From NCBI RefSeq assembly GCF_001423405.1, contig NZ_LMNS01000004.1, positions 1 through 64,000 on the forward strand: a stretch of DNA of 64,000 bases. The letters run 5' to 3'. The notes under the pieces were generated by a model. The model worked only from the letters and a program-made list of their open reading frames with translations, searched no databases and was not told where the DNA came from. Each line of letters opens with the position of its first letter. Position 1 is the first letter of the stretch. This DNA comes from Methylobacterium sp. Leaf123 (lineage in GTDB: Bacteria > Pseudomonadota > Alphaproteobacteria > Rhizobiales > Beijerinckiaceae). Positions 23,037-31,200 of this stretch are shown here, piece after piece. Position numbers and translations under genes: made by a program.

Positions 23037-24428
23037 ATGCTGTCGAACATCGCCGCCCGCGACGTCGAGACCCTGATCCACCCCTACACCAATCTGTCCA
23101 CCTTCCGGGAAACGGGCCCGCTGGTGCTGGAGCGAGGCCACGGCGTCTGGGTCTATGACACGGATGGGCGCCCCTATCTCGAAGGCATGGCCGGGCTGTG
23201 GTGCACGGCCCTGGGCTACGGCAACGAGGAGCTGGTCGAGGCCGCCGCCGAGCAGATGGGCAGGCTCCCCTTCGCGCATCTGTTCTCGGGCCGCAGCCAC
23301 GATCCGGCGATCGAGCTGGCCGAGACGCTCAAGGAGCTGATGCCGGTCCCGACCTCGAAGATCTTCTTCACCTCGTCGGGCTCTGAGGCCAACGACGCGC
23401 AGGTCAAGCTTCTGTGGTACATGAACAATGCGCTCGGGCGCCCGCGCAAGAAGAAGATCATCGCCCGCAAGAAGGGCTATCACGGCGTCACCGTGGCGAC
23501 CGCTTCGCTCACCGGTCTGCCCGCCAACCACGCCGACTGGGACCTGCCGATCGACGGCTTCCTCCACGCCGCCTGCCCGCACCATTACCGCGGCGCCGAG
23601 GCCGGCGAGACCGAGGAAGCCTATTCGCAGCGTCTCGCGGCGGAACTCGAGGCGCAGATCCTTGCCGAGGATCCCGACACGGTGGCCGCCTTCTTCGCCG
23701 AGCCGGTGATGGGGGCGGGCGGGGCCATCGTGCCGCCGGCCGGCTATTTCGCGGCGATTCAGGCCGTACTCGACCGCTACGACGTGCGCCTCGTCGCCGA
23801 CGAGGTGATCTGCGGCTTCGGCCGGCTTGGGACGTGGTTCGGCAGCGAGGCGCTCGGCATGCGCCCGAACACCCTCTCCTTCGCCAAGGCGCTGACCTCC
23901 GGCTACTTGCCCCTCGGCGGCATCAGCATCGACGAGCCGCTCTACCGGGCGATGCTCGAGGAGAGCGTCAAGCTCGGCGGTTTCGGCCACGGCACCACCT
24001 ATTCCGGGCATCCCGTCGCCTGCGCCGTCGCCAACCGCGCGCTGCACATCTACCGGCGCGACCGCATCGTCGAGCGCGCCGGGGAGCGCGCGCCGCATTT
24101 CCAGGCGGCGTTGGCGCGCCTGGCCGACCATCCCCTCGTCGGCGAGGCGCGGGGCATGGGGCTGATCGGCGGCATCGAGATCGTGGCCGACAAGCCCTCC
24201 AAGCGGCAGTTCGAGCCGAAGGCGGCAGTGGCGGCGCGCTGTGTCGCCTTCGCGCAGGATGAGGGGCTGATCGTGCGTTTCCTGGCAGGCGACCGCATCG
24301 CCGTCTGCCCGCCCCTGGTGATCGAGCCCGACGAGATCGACACCTTGTTCGAGCGCCTGGGCCGCGCCCTGGATCGCACCGCAGCCTGGATCGCGCAGGA
24401 GGGCCTGGAGCCCATGCCGGCCCCATGA
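23037..24428 (+). CDS. Class III (omega) aminotransferase, PLP-dependent
   Basis: 463 residues from the ATG at 23037. Class III transaminase signatures are present: FTSSGSEANDAQVKLLWYMN (PLP phosphate pocket), ARKKGYHGVTVATASLTG, the Asp-containing VRLVADEVICGFGRLG, and SFAKALTSGYLPLGG with the PLP-binding lysine. The N-terminal ARDVETLIHPYTNLSTF is common in the pyruvate-dependent beta-alanine/putrescine/4-aminobutyrate type group. The amino donor is not known. No strong ribosome-binding site precedes 23037; a TTG at 22971 preceded by GGGAGA is an alternative but would add an atypical N-terminus. Confidence 0.9.
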   Translation: MLSNIAARDVETLIHPYTNLSTFRETGPLVLERGHGVWVYDTDGRPYLEGMAGLWCTALGYGNEELVEAAAEQMGRLPFAHLFSGRSHDPAIELAETLKELMPVPTSKIFFTSSGSEANDAQVKLLWYMNNALGRPRKKKIIARKKGYHGVTVATASLTGLPANHADWDLPIDGFLHAACPHHYRGAEAGETEEAYSQRLAAELEAQILAEDPDTVAAFFAEPVMGAGGAIVPPAGYFAAIQAVLDRYDVRLVADEVICGFGRLGTWFGSEALGMRPNTLSFAKALTSGYLPLGGISIDEPLYRAMLEESVKLGGFGHGTTYSGHPVACAVANRALHIYRRDRIVERAGERAPHFQAALARLADHPLVGEARGMGLIGGIEIVADKPSKRQFEPKAAVAARCVAFAQDEGLIVRFLAGDRIAVCPPLVIEPDEIDTLFERLGRALDRTAAWIAQEGLEPMPAP

Positions 24429-24760
24429 GCAGCGCATCCAAACGGCGGATCAAGTCGCCGGCTCTTCAGGTGTAAATCCAGGGAGGGCATTGCAAGATGG
24501 GCCGCGTTGCAATGCACTATCGCGTGGCCGAAAAGCGACCATAGGCCATGCCCGATTTGTCGCCTTGCGCGAAATTCAGGCTCATCCGCAGCCTTAAGCT
24601 TCCGTTCATGTTGTCGGGTCGATCAAAGGGAGGACGGCATCTTCGCGATCTCGCCACGAGCGGAGTGTTGAAGGGTCGTCCTCGCGATGGTCGCGATGCC
24701 ACTGATCGAGCTGCCGCGGACGCCCACCGGCCGTCCCGACACGCTAACAGGACAGGATCC
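24429..24760. other. Intergenic stretch with an inverted repeat
   Basis: No gene seen. It contains the 9-bp inverted repeat annotated at 24487-24515. The right part serves as leader of the small gene at 24761. Confidence 0.5.
24487..24515. promoter_or_regulatory. Perfect inverted repeat, possible operator or hairpin
   Basis: GCATTGCAA (24487-24495) and TTGCAATGC (24507-24515) are exact inverted copies with an 11-nt spacer, giving a 20-bp centre-to-centre distance (two helical turns). It is AT-rich within a GC-rich region, which fits a protein-binding site better than an RNA stem. The bound factor is unknown. Confidence 0.4.
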
Positions 24761-24976
24761 ATGTACGCCCCCAGCCGAACCCCGACCTTCGCGGCCGAGC
24801 CGGGCATGGCCCCCTCGGTGACCGTGGCCGGGGATCGGGAGAATTTCCGCCCCGTCGCCCTGCCGGCGCTCGCCGCCGCGGTCCATGTCAGCAGCGCCGC
24901 CATGAAAGCGGCCCGCGCCAAGGCCGAGGCCCGGAAGGCCGTCCGCTTCGTCCACGAGGACGAGCCCGTCGATTGA
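24761..24976 (+). CDS. Small hypothetical protein
   Basis: 71 residues from ATG 24761, preceded by AGGA at a suitable distance. The middle and C-terminal part is an amphipathic Ala/Arg/Lys-rich segment (AAMKAARAKAEARKAV) followed by an acidic end. No family recognised. A frame on the other strand overlaps it but has no ribosome-binding site. Confidence 0.5.
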   Translation: MYAPSRTPTFAAEPGMAPSVTVAGDRENFRPVALPALAAAVHVSSAAMKAARAKAEARKAVRFVHEDEPVD

Positions 24977-25013
24977 GGCTTGACGCTGCCGCCGCGCCAT
25001 CGGCACTGGCGGC

Positions 25014-25928
25014 ATGCTCATTCTCCCGACCCGCAGGAAGGTTCTCGGCGGATTCGGCGCCTCGGCGCTGACGCTCGGCTCCGGGGGGGCCTACGCCTTC
25101 GTCGTCGAGCCGCGTTTCCGGCTCGCGCTCACCCGCTACGGCCTGACGCCGCCGGGGTGGGATTCCCGCCACCGGCTGCGCATCGCGGTGCTCGCCGACA
25201 TCCATGTCTGCGAGCCTTACATGCCGCTCGACCGGGTGGCGGAGATCGTGGAGGCGACGAACGCGCTCGCCCCCGACCTGATCCTCCTGCTCGGCGATTA
25301 CCCGGCCGGCCGGAAGGTGACGTGGCACCGGGTGCCGCTATCCGATTTCGCGCGGCTCGCCGAGGGTCTGCGCGCACCGCTCGGCACCTACGCCGTCCTC
25401 GGCAATCACGATTGGTGGGACGACCTTGAGGCGATGCGGGCGGGCAAGGGTCCCGTCGAGATCCGGCGCCTGCTCGAAGCCCGCGGCATCCCGGTTCTGG
25501 AGAACGACGCGGTTCGTCTGACGCATGACGGCCAGCCGTTCTGGATCGCCGGGCTCGCGGATCAGGAGCCGTTCCGCCCGCTCGGCAGCCGCCAGAGCCT
25601 CGCCGACCTTCCGGCCACGCTGGCACAAGTGACCGATGCGGCGCCAGTGATCCTGATGGCGCACGAGCCCGACATCTTCGTGAAAGTGCCCGCTCGCGTC
25701 TCGCTCACGCTCTCAGGCCATACCCATGGCGGCCAGATCCGCGTGCTGGGCTACTCGCCGGTGCTGCCCTCGCGCTACGGCCAGCGCTTCGCCTACGGCC
25801 ATGTGGTCGAGGACGGGCGCCACCTCATCGTTTCCGGCGGCCTCGGCGTCAGCCAAGTCGGCATCCGCGTCGGGGTGCCGCCGGAAATCGTCCTGATCGA
25901 ACTCGGCGACGCACCGCCTGCCGCCTGA
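25014..25928 (+). CDS. Calcineurin-like metallophosphoesterase (YaeI/LpxG-like)
   Basis: 304 residues. An N-terminal TRRKVLGGFGASALTLGSGG looks like a membrane anchor or Tat-type signal. The phosphoesterase motifs follow in order: LADIHVCE, LLGDYPAG, VLGNHDWW, MAHEPD and LSGHTHGGQ; all metal ligands appear present (the third position is Tyr in GDY instead of the usual Phe/His). Relatives in the YaeI/LpxG group cut UDP-diacylglucosamine or other phosphodiesters at the membrane; the substrate here is inferred at best. Confidence 0.87.
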   Translation: MLILPTRRKVLGGFGASALTLGSGGAYAFVVEPRFRLALTRYGLTPPGWDSRHRLRIAVLADIHVCEPYMPLDRVAEIVEATNALAPDLILLLGDYPAGRKVTWHRVPLSDFARLAEGLRAPLGTYAVLGNHDWWDDLEAMRAGKGPVEIRRLLEARGIPVLENDAVRLTHDGQPFWIAGLADQEPFRPLGSRQSLADLPATLAQVTDAAPVILMAHEPDIFVKVPARVSLTLSGHTHGGQIRVLGYSPVLPSRYGQRFAYGHVVEDGRHLIVSGGLGVSQVGIRVGVPPEIVLIELGDAPPAA

Positions 25929-25944
25929 GGGTGTAGCGCGCCTC

Positions 25945-26163
25945 TCAGCCCTTCCGACGCGAGGTCGCGCCGACATGCAGGAAGCTGCGCTCGCCGGTCG
26001 CCGCTTCCGCGACGTGCTGGATGGTGTCGAGAAGCTGGGCGATCGGGCGCGGCCCGGCATGGGGCGCCAGGGCGTCCGGTGCGACCCGGCGGGCGACGGT
26101 GCGCCCGGCTACGAGCTGCGCCTCGCTGAGGACATCGAAAGTACGGCCGACTCGTCGGTTCAT
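25945..26163 (-). CDS. Small hypothetical protein
   Basis: 72 residues from the ATG at 26163, which follows GGAGAG. Basic N-terminus (MNRRVGRTFDVLSEAQLVAG) and no membrane segment. No family recognised. It converges on the metallophosphoesterase gene with a 16-nt gap. Confidence 0.5.
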   Translation of the reverse strand: MNRRVGRTFDVLSEAQLVAGRTVARRVAPDALAPHAGPRPIAQLLDTIQHVAEAATGERSFLHVGATSRRKG

Positions 26164-26219
26164 CGCTCTCTCCGCTGAGCCCAACCGTGACGCCGGCATG
26201 GTAAACGCGGCGTTAACGC

Positions 26220-26657
26220 TTACAGCACGAGGCGGTAGCGGCAGAAGTCGTCGGCCGCGACAAAGCGCTCATAGAGTCGCCGGGCCTGCGCGTTCCCGGC
26301 CCGCGTGTGGCAGTAGAGCCGCGACCAGCCCCGCGCCTTGCCCCGATCGACAAGGTCGGCGATCAGCGCTCGGCCGATCCCACCGCCGCGCGCCTCGGGC
26401 GCGACGAACAGATCCTCCAGGTAGCAGATCGGCGCCGTGCTCCACGTCCCGTCGTGCAGGACGTTGACCGTCATGCCGACGAGCGCCCCGTCCCGCTCCG
26501 CCAGCCGTGCGAAGACCGACGAGGCCGGATCGAGAATGCGCGCCCAGGTCGCGGCGGTGACCGCGTCGGGCAGCGTCTCGTCGTAGAAGGCGAGGTAGCC
26601 CGCCCAGAGCCGGCGCCATCCGGCCTCGTCTTCGGCGGCGGGATCACGGATCGTCAT
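26220..26657 (-). CDS. GNAT family N-acetyltransferase
   Basis: 145 residues with the acetyl-CoA-binding signature in YLEDLFVAPEARGGGIGRAL (R/Q-x-x-G-x-G/A type loop) and a GNAQARRLYERFVAADDFCRY C-terminus. The substrate is not known. Its ATG overlaps the stop of the AlkA-type gene (ATGA), so the two are co-translated; GGAGG precedes it. Confidence 0.87.
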   Translation of the reverse strand: MTIRDPAAEDEAGWRRLWAGYLAFYDETLPDAVTAATWARILDPASSVFARLAERDGALVGMTVNVLHDGTWSTAPICYLEDLFVAPEARGGGIGRALIADLVDRGKARGWSRLYCHTRAGNAQARRLYERFVAADDFCRYRLVL

Positions 26658-27580
26658 GGCATCCTCCGCGCGGCATCCTCGGCCCAGAGATGGATCGCCG
26701 CATAGGCCCGCCAGGGCCGCCAAGCTGCCGCGCGGTCGAGAAGTGCCAGCCGGCTCGGCCGCCCGGCGCCGGTATCGAGGGCGCGCATCAGCCCGACATC
26801 CCCCGACGGGAAGGCATCGGCCTGCGCCAGGGCGCGCATAGCGATGTAATGCGCGGTCCAATCCCCGATGCCGGGCAGGGCTTTGAGCCGGGCGACCGTC
26901 GCGTCGAGCTCGCCGCCGGGTGCGAACAGATCCGGCGTGGCGAGCATCGCCGCGGCAAGGCCCTGGATCGCCCGGCCGCGGGCACGGGGCATGTTGAGCA
27001 CGAGCGAGATCTCGGCGTCCACGAGCTGCTCTGGCGTCGGAAACAGGTGGGTGAGGCCGGGCTCGTTCCCGCACGTCTCCCCGTCGAGGGGCGTGCCGAA
27101 ACCCGCGACGAGGCGGCCGGCGAGACGGGTCGCGGCCGCGACCGAGACCTGCTGGCCCAGGATTGCCCGAACAGCGAGTTCGAACCCATCGAAGGCGCCA
27201 GGCATCCGCAGACCCGGCCGATGGGCCACGAGGGCCGCCGTGAACGGATCGCAGCCGAGGCCGGCGGCGATCGCTCGCGGGTCGGCGTCGAGATCGAACA
27301 TCGCCCGCACCCGCGCGAGGATGTTTTGGTGGTCGTCCTCCGAGCCGAGACCGCAGATCCGAACCGACAGAGCCTCCGCCTCGAGCGTGACGGCGAGGGT
27401 GCCGCGGCGCCCATCGAGGGCGAACGTGCGGGCATAGCGGCCGGCCGTGAAGGTTTCGACGCCGGGGCTCGCATGGTCGGCGAAGAAGCGTTCGAGATGC
27501 GCCCAATCGTAGGGCGGGCGGCAGGCCAGCGTGAAACGGGCCCCATCCTCTCGGGTCGCAGGCGAAGGGGTGCGCGTCAT
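26654..27580 (-). CDS. AlkA-type DNA-3-methyladenine glycosylase
   Basis: 308 residues. An AlkA-type N-terminal domain (RPPYDWAHLERFFADHA; GRYARTF) is followed by the helix-hairpin-helix glycosylase core: ILGQQVSVAAATRLAGRLV, LKALPGIGDWTAHYIAMRAL (the hairpin) and the catalytic aspartate in FPSGDVGLMRAL. Such enzymes remove alkylated bases from DNA. No N-terminal Ada domain is present. It is coupled to a GNAT gene, possibly as an alkylation-stress operon; this is inference. Confidence 0.9.
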   Translation of the reverse strand: MTRTPSPATREDGARFTLACRPPYDWAHLERFFADHASPGVETFTAGRYARTFALDGRRGTLAVTLEAEALSVRICGLGSEDDHQNILARVRAMFDLDADPRAIAAGLGCDPFTAALVAHRPGLRMPGAFDGFELAVRAILGQQVSVAAATRLAGRLVAGFGTPLDGETCGNEPGLTHLFPTPEQLVDAEISLVLNMPRARGRAIQGLAAAMLATPDLFAPGGELDATVARLKALPGIGDWTAHYIAMRALAQADAFPSGDVGLMRALDTGAGRPSRLALLDRAAAWRPWRAYAAIHLWAEDAARRMP

Positions 27581-27630
27581 AGACCGGTGGATGAGCGTGG
27601 CAGAACGTCGGCGCCACTGTTGGGCCGGCG

Positions 27631-27918
27631 TCAGCCCGGCGCAACCGGTTCGGTGCTCTCGAACTCCGCCGTGTCACCCACGAGATCGGTGAGGGACACG
27701 GCCAGGCGCCGGGAATCCTTCAGGTGAAGCGTGGAATCGGGCGTGATCCAGAGCGGGTGCAGGGCCGCGTGCCGGCCGGTGAGGCTGCCATGGGCGACCA
27801 CGAGGCCGTCACGGCGCTCGATGACGACCTTGTAGCGGACCGCGACCGGCTCGATCCCCTGAGCGGACAGGGCACCGCGTCCGCTCAGAACCTGAAGGAC
27901 TTCGTTCGGCTCGAACAT
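27631..27918 (-). CDS. Hypothetical protein
   Basis: 95 residues, mixed composition with several predicted beta strands (AVRYKVVIERRDGLVVAHGS; RLAVSLTDLVGDTAEF). No signal peptide or membrane segment and no known family. Codon use fits the genome. No clear ribosome-binding site before the ATG at 27918. Confidence 0.55.
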   Translation of the reverse strand: MFEPNEVLQVLSGRGALSAQGIEPVAVRYKVVIERRDGLVVAHGSLTGRHAALHPLWITPDSTLHLKDSRRLAVSLTDLVGDTAEFESTEPVAPG

Positions 27919-28098
27919 GGGGAGGGGTCAGCAGCCGGGAATGAGAGGCAAAAGGTTTTGCCACTTAATCCCGAACTACGGCACCTGCGTTCCCACGCCA
28001 AGATGCTGCGATGACAGTTCCCCGCTTCTCCCAGGCCGCGCCGAGACGGGGCGGTGGGTTGAACGCGGGCGGGCACGCCCCGCCGGGGCGGTGAACCG

Positions 28099-29253
28099 CT
28101 ACGGCAGCTCGCGCACGGTGACCCGGCCGCGCTCGACCGAGAGCGCCATGCGCCCGTGCTTGAGCGCCAGGGCCTTGTCGCCGAACAGGGAGCGGCGCCA
28201 GCCCTGAAGCACGGCCACATCGGCCGCGTCGTCCTCAGCGAGGGCTTCGAGGTCATCGACGGTGGCGATGATCTTGGGCGCCACGCCCTCGGCCTCGGCC
28301 ACCGCCTTGAGCAGCACCTTGAGCAGATCGACCAGGGCGCCGCTGCCACCGCCGCGGGAACGGCTGCGCTCGGGCACGGCGATCTGCGACGGATCGCGGG
28401 CAAAGCCCCGCTCGACCGCCGCGAGGATCTCGGTGCCGGTGCGCGAGCGCTCGAACCCGGCCGGGATGGTGCGCAGGCGCCCCAGGGCCTCGACACTGCG
28501 GGGCCCGGCGGTGGCGATGTCGATCACCGCCTCGTCCTTGAGGATGCGCCCGCGGGGCACGTTGCGGCTCTGGGCCTCCGCCTCGCGCCACGCGGCGACT
28601 TCCATCAGGACGGCGATCTCGCGCGGCTTGCGCATCCGCCCCGACAGCCGGCGCCACGCCTGGGCGGGCTCGGCCTGATAGGTCTCCGGCGAGGTCAGGA
28701 CCGCCATCTCCTCGTCGAGCCAGAGGCCGCGGTCGGTGCTCAGCAGCTCGGCGGCGAGCACCTGATAGATCGTCACGAGATGGGTCACGTCCGACAGGGC
28801 GTAGGCGAGCTGCGCCTCGGACAGGGGGCGCCGCGACCAGTCGGTGAAGCGGGAGGATTTGTCGATGCGCGCCTTGGCGACATCGTTGACCAACTGCTCG
28901 TAGGAGACCGAGTCGCCGTAGCCGCAGACCATGGCCGCGACCTGCGTGTCGAAGAAGGGCTGCGGCAGAAGCCCGCCGAGCAGCCAGATGATCTCCAGAT
29001 CCTGCCGGGCCGAGTGGAACACCTTCACGGTGCTTTCATCGGCCATCAACTCGAAGAACGGCTTGAGATCGAGATCTTTCGCCAGCGGATCGACGAGGCA
29101 GGCGAATCCGTCGGGCCCGGCCATCTGAATCAGGCAGAGCTTCGGATAATAGGTCGTCTCGCGCATGAACTCCGTATCGACGGTCACGAACGGCTGCGCG
29201 GCGAGCTGGGTGCAGGCTTCGGACAGAGCCTGCGTTGCGGAGATCAGTTCCAT
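28099..29253 (-). CDS. rnd: Ribonuclease D
   Basis: 3'-to-5' exoribonuclease acting on tRNA precursors. 384 residues with the DEDDy exonuclease domain: [13 protein letters not shown] (Asp26, Glu28), [13 protein letters not shown] (third Asp) and the final [14 protein letters not shown] with the Tyr/Asp pair, followed by an HRDC-like helical region and a C-terminal segment. Length is typical for alphaproteobacterial RNase D. Single gene, leftward. Confidence 0.95.
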   Translation of the reverse strand: MELISATQALSEACTQLAAQPFVTVDTEFMRETTYYPKLCLIQMAGPDGFACLVDPLAKDLDLKPFFELMADESTVKVFHSARQDLEIIWLLGGLLPQPFFDTQVAAMVCGYGDSVSYEQLVNDVAKARIDKSSRFTDWSRRPLSEAQLAYALSDVTHLVTIYQVLAAELLSTDRGLWLDEEMAVLTSPETYQAEPAQAWRRLSGRMRKPREIAVLMEVAAWREAEAQSRNVPRGRILKDEAVIDIATAGPRSVEALGRLRTIPAGFERSRTGTEILAAVERGFARDPSQIAVPERSRSRGGGSGALVDLLKVLLKAVAEAEGVAPKIIATVDDLEALAEDDAADVAVLQGWRRSLFGDKALALKHGRMALSVERGRVTVRELP

Positions 29254-29348
29254 AGAACCGGCTATACCGAAGGACGTGCGTCACCGCGAGACGACGAGGG
29301 GCCTCTTGTCCCCACGCGATTGCGGTTCGCGGCGAAAACTTCGCCGAT

Positions 29349-29783
29349 TCAGGCCGCCCGGCGGGAGATGCGCGGGCTGCGGGCCTTCCGCTGCGCCTCG
29401 GCGCGGGCGAGTAACCAGTCGAGGATACCGGTCTCGATCCGTGTGCCCGAGGCGGCCTCGGTGAGCCGTCGGATGCGGTCGGCGCGCAGGCCGCGATAGA
29501 GCCCATGCGCCCGGTCGGTGCCGCCGAGCAGGGTGCGGCCGGGCCCGAGCTTCAGCTCGCGCGCGTCGAGGGTGCGGGTCGTCCAGGCACCGCGGGCGTC
29601 CTCGTAGACGACCTCGAAGCGGCCTTCGAGCGGCAGCGTGCGCCACGCGCCCTGCACCCCCTCGTCCGAAGCCGGCGCAGGTGTGCGGCGGGTGCGGGAG
29701 GAAGGCGCGTTGCTGGGGTGAAAGCGTCGAAATTCCATAGGCTTGATATGGGATTTGCCCTGGTTTTCCACAAGGATATCCAC
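29349..29783 (-). CDS. Small protein resembling the WYL ligand-binding domain
   Basis: 144 residues from GTG 29783 (preceded by GGAGG) or about 129 from ATG 29738. The region from GRFEVVYEDARGAWTTRTLD to GLYRGLRADRIRRLTEA follows the pattern of WYL domains: beta strand with an Y-x-D pair, a positioned R-T-L-D and a final R-x-x-R-x-D-R-I. No DNA-binding domain is attached. WYL domains sense nucleic-acid or nucleotide ligands in regulators of repair and defence. Lone WYL-like proteins are uncommon, so the assignment is tentative. Confidence 0.6.
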   Translation of the reverse strand: MDILVENQGKSHIKPMEFRRFHPSNAPSSRTRRTPAPASDEGVQGAWRTLPLEGRFEVVYEDARGAWTTRTLDARELKLGPGRTLLGGTDRAHGLYRGLRADRIRRLTEAASGTRIETGILDWLLARAEAQRKARSPRISRRAA

Positions 29784-29906
29784 GACCCTCCGGCGCGGTC
29801 ATGACGCGCTGCGGGATCGAACTTTGCCTTCGAAATCGAATTGTATCCGGGCTAAGGTCACGCTTGATCTGGGCGGGCGGCAAACGGAATCGTGGGAGAG
29901 GCCAGG

Positions 29907-31163
29907 ATGAGTGAAAGACGGTTCCGAGCGGCGCGCTGGGCGCTCGCGGGAATGCTGGCCGCAATCGTCAGTGCGTTCCTCCCTCCGGCGCCCGCGCGCG
30001 CCCAGACGTTCCAGACGGCGGCGGCGCACGCGATCCTGATCGATGCCGATTCCGGCTCGGTGCTGTTCGAGAAGTCGGCCGACGAGCCCTTCTCCCCGGC
30101 GAGCATGGCCAAGCTGATGACGGCGGAAATCGTGTTCCGCTCGATCAAGGAGGGGCGCCTCTCCATGGACACCGAATTCACGGTGACCGAGGACGCGTGG
30201 CGCCGCGGCGGGGCCGGGGGCGGCGGCTCCTCGATGTTCGCGCAGGTCAACAGCCGCATCAAGCTCTCCGACCTGCTGCGCGGCCTGATCGTGCAGTCGG
30301 GCAACGACGCGGCGATCACCATTGCCGAGAACATGGCGGGCACCGAAGACGCCTTCGCCGGGATGATGAACCAGCGTGCCAAGGAGATCGGGCTGACGCG
30401 CTCGACCTTCCGCAACGCGACCGGCTACTCGGCTCCCGACCAGAAGGTGACCGCCCGCGACATGGCGCGGATCGCCCAATACCTGATCGACACCTACCCC
30501 GAGTTCTACAAGATCTATTCCGAGCGCGAGTTCACCTGGAACAAGATCAAGCAGCAGAACCGCAACCCGCTCCTGACCCTCGATATCGGTGCCGACGGCC
30601 TGAAGACCGGCTATCTCGAAGAATCGGGCTACGCGCTCACCGGCTCGGCCGTGCAGAACGGCCAGCGGCTGATCATGGTGGTCTCGGGCCTGAAGACCGC
30701 CCGCGACCGCGCGGCCGAGGCCCGCAAGATGATGGAATGGGGGTTCCGCGCCTTCGAGCCGCGGCAGGTCTTCGCCGCGAACGAGACGGTCGCCGAGGTC
30801 TCGGTCTTCGGCGGCGAGAAGGGCTCGGTGCCGGTGGTGGCCAACAAGCCGGTGCGCCTGCTGCTGCCGCGCGGCACCTCGGATCGGGTGACGGCCAAGG
30901 TGGTCTATCAGGGGCCGCTCGTCGCACCGGTGGCGCAGGGCCGCGAGGTCGGCCGCCTACGCGTCACCCGCGGCGACACCCTCGCCCTGGAGCAGCCGGT
31001 CTATGCCGGGGAGACGGTGGAGGCCGGCACCCTGTCGCAGCGGGCGCTCGATGCGGCGTTGGAAGTCGGCACCGACCTCGTCCGCCGTGCCTTCGAGAAG
31101 GCCAAGGGCGGAAACGGCTCCGGCAGCACCTCCACGGCCGGCGCGGCGAGCGGCAACTCCTGA
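29907..31163 (+). CDS. D-alanyl-D-alanine carboxypeptidase (PBP5/6 type, S11)
   Basis: 418 residues from ATG 29907 with GGAGAGG upstream. A signal peptide (WALAGMLAAIVSAFLPP) is followed by the S11 serine peptidase domain with all three motifs: SMAK (Ser66-Lys69), SGN (131-133) and KTG (233-235). It is joined to a C-terminal PBP5-type beta domain and ends in a Gly/Ser/Thr-rich tail. It trims the terminal D-Ala from peptidoglycan stem peptides in the periplasm and so controls cross-linking. No C-terminal amphipathic anchor is obvious, which differs from E. coli DacA. Confidence 0.95.
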   Translation: MSERRFRAARWALAGMLAAIVSAFLPPAPARAQTFQTAAAHAILIDADSGSVLFEKSADEPFSPASMAKLMTAEIVFRSIKEGRLSMDTEFTVTEDAWRRGGAGGGGSSMFAQVNSRIKLSDLLRGLIVQSGNDAAITIAENMAGTEDAFAGMMNQRAKEIGLTRSTFRNATGYSAPDQKVTARDMARIAQYLIDTYPEFYKIYSEREFTWNKIKQQNRNPLLTLDIGADGLKTGYLEESGYALTGSAVQNGQRLIMVVSGLKTARDRAAEARKMMEWGFRAFEPRQVFAANETVAEVSVFGGEKGSVPVVANKPVRLLLPRGTSDRVTAKVVYQGPLVAPVAQGREVGRLRVTRGDTLALEQPVYAGETVEAGTLSQRALDAALEVGTDLVRRAFEKAKGGNGSGSTSTAGAASGNS

Positions 31164-31200
31164 GATCGTCTCCCTGGCTCGGACCTCACCGGTCCGGATG

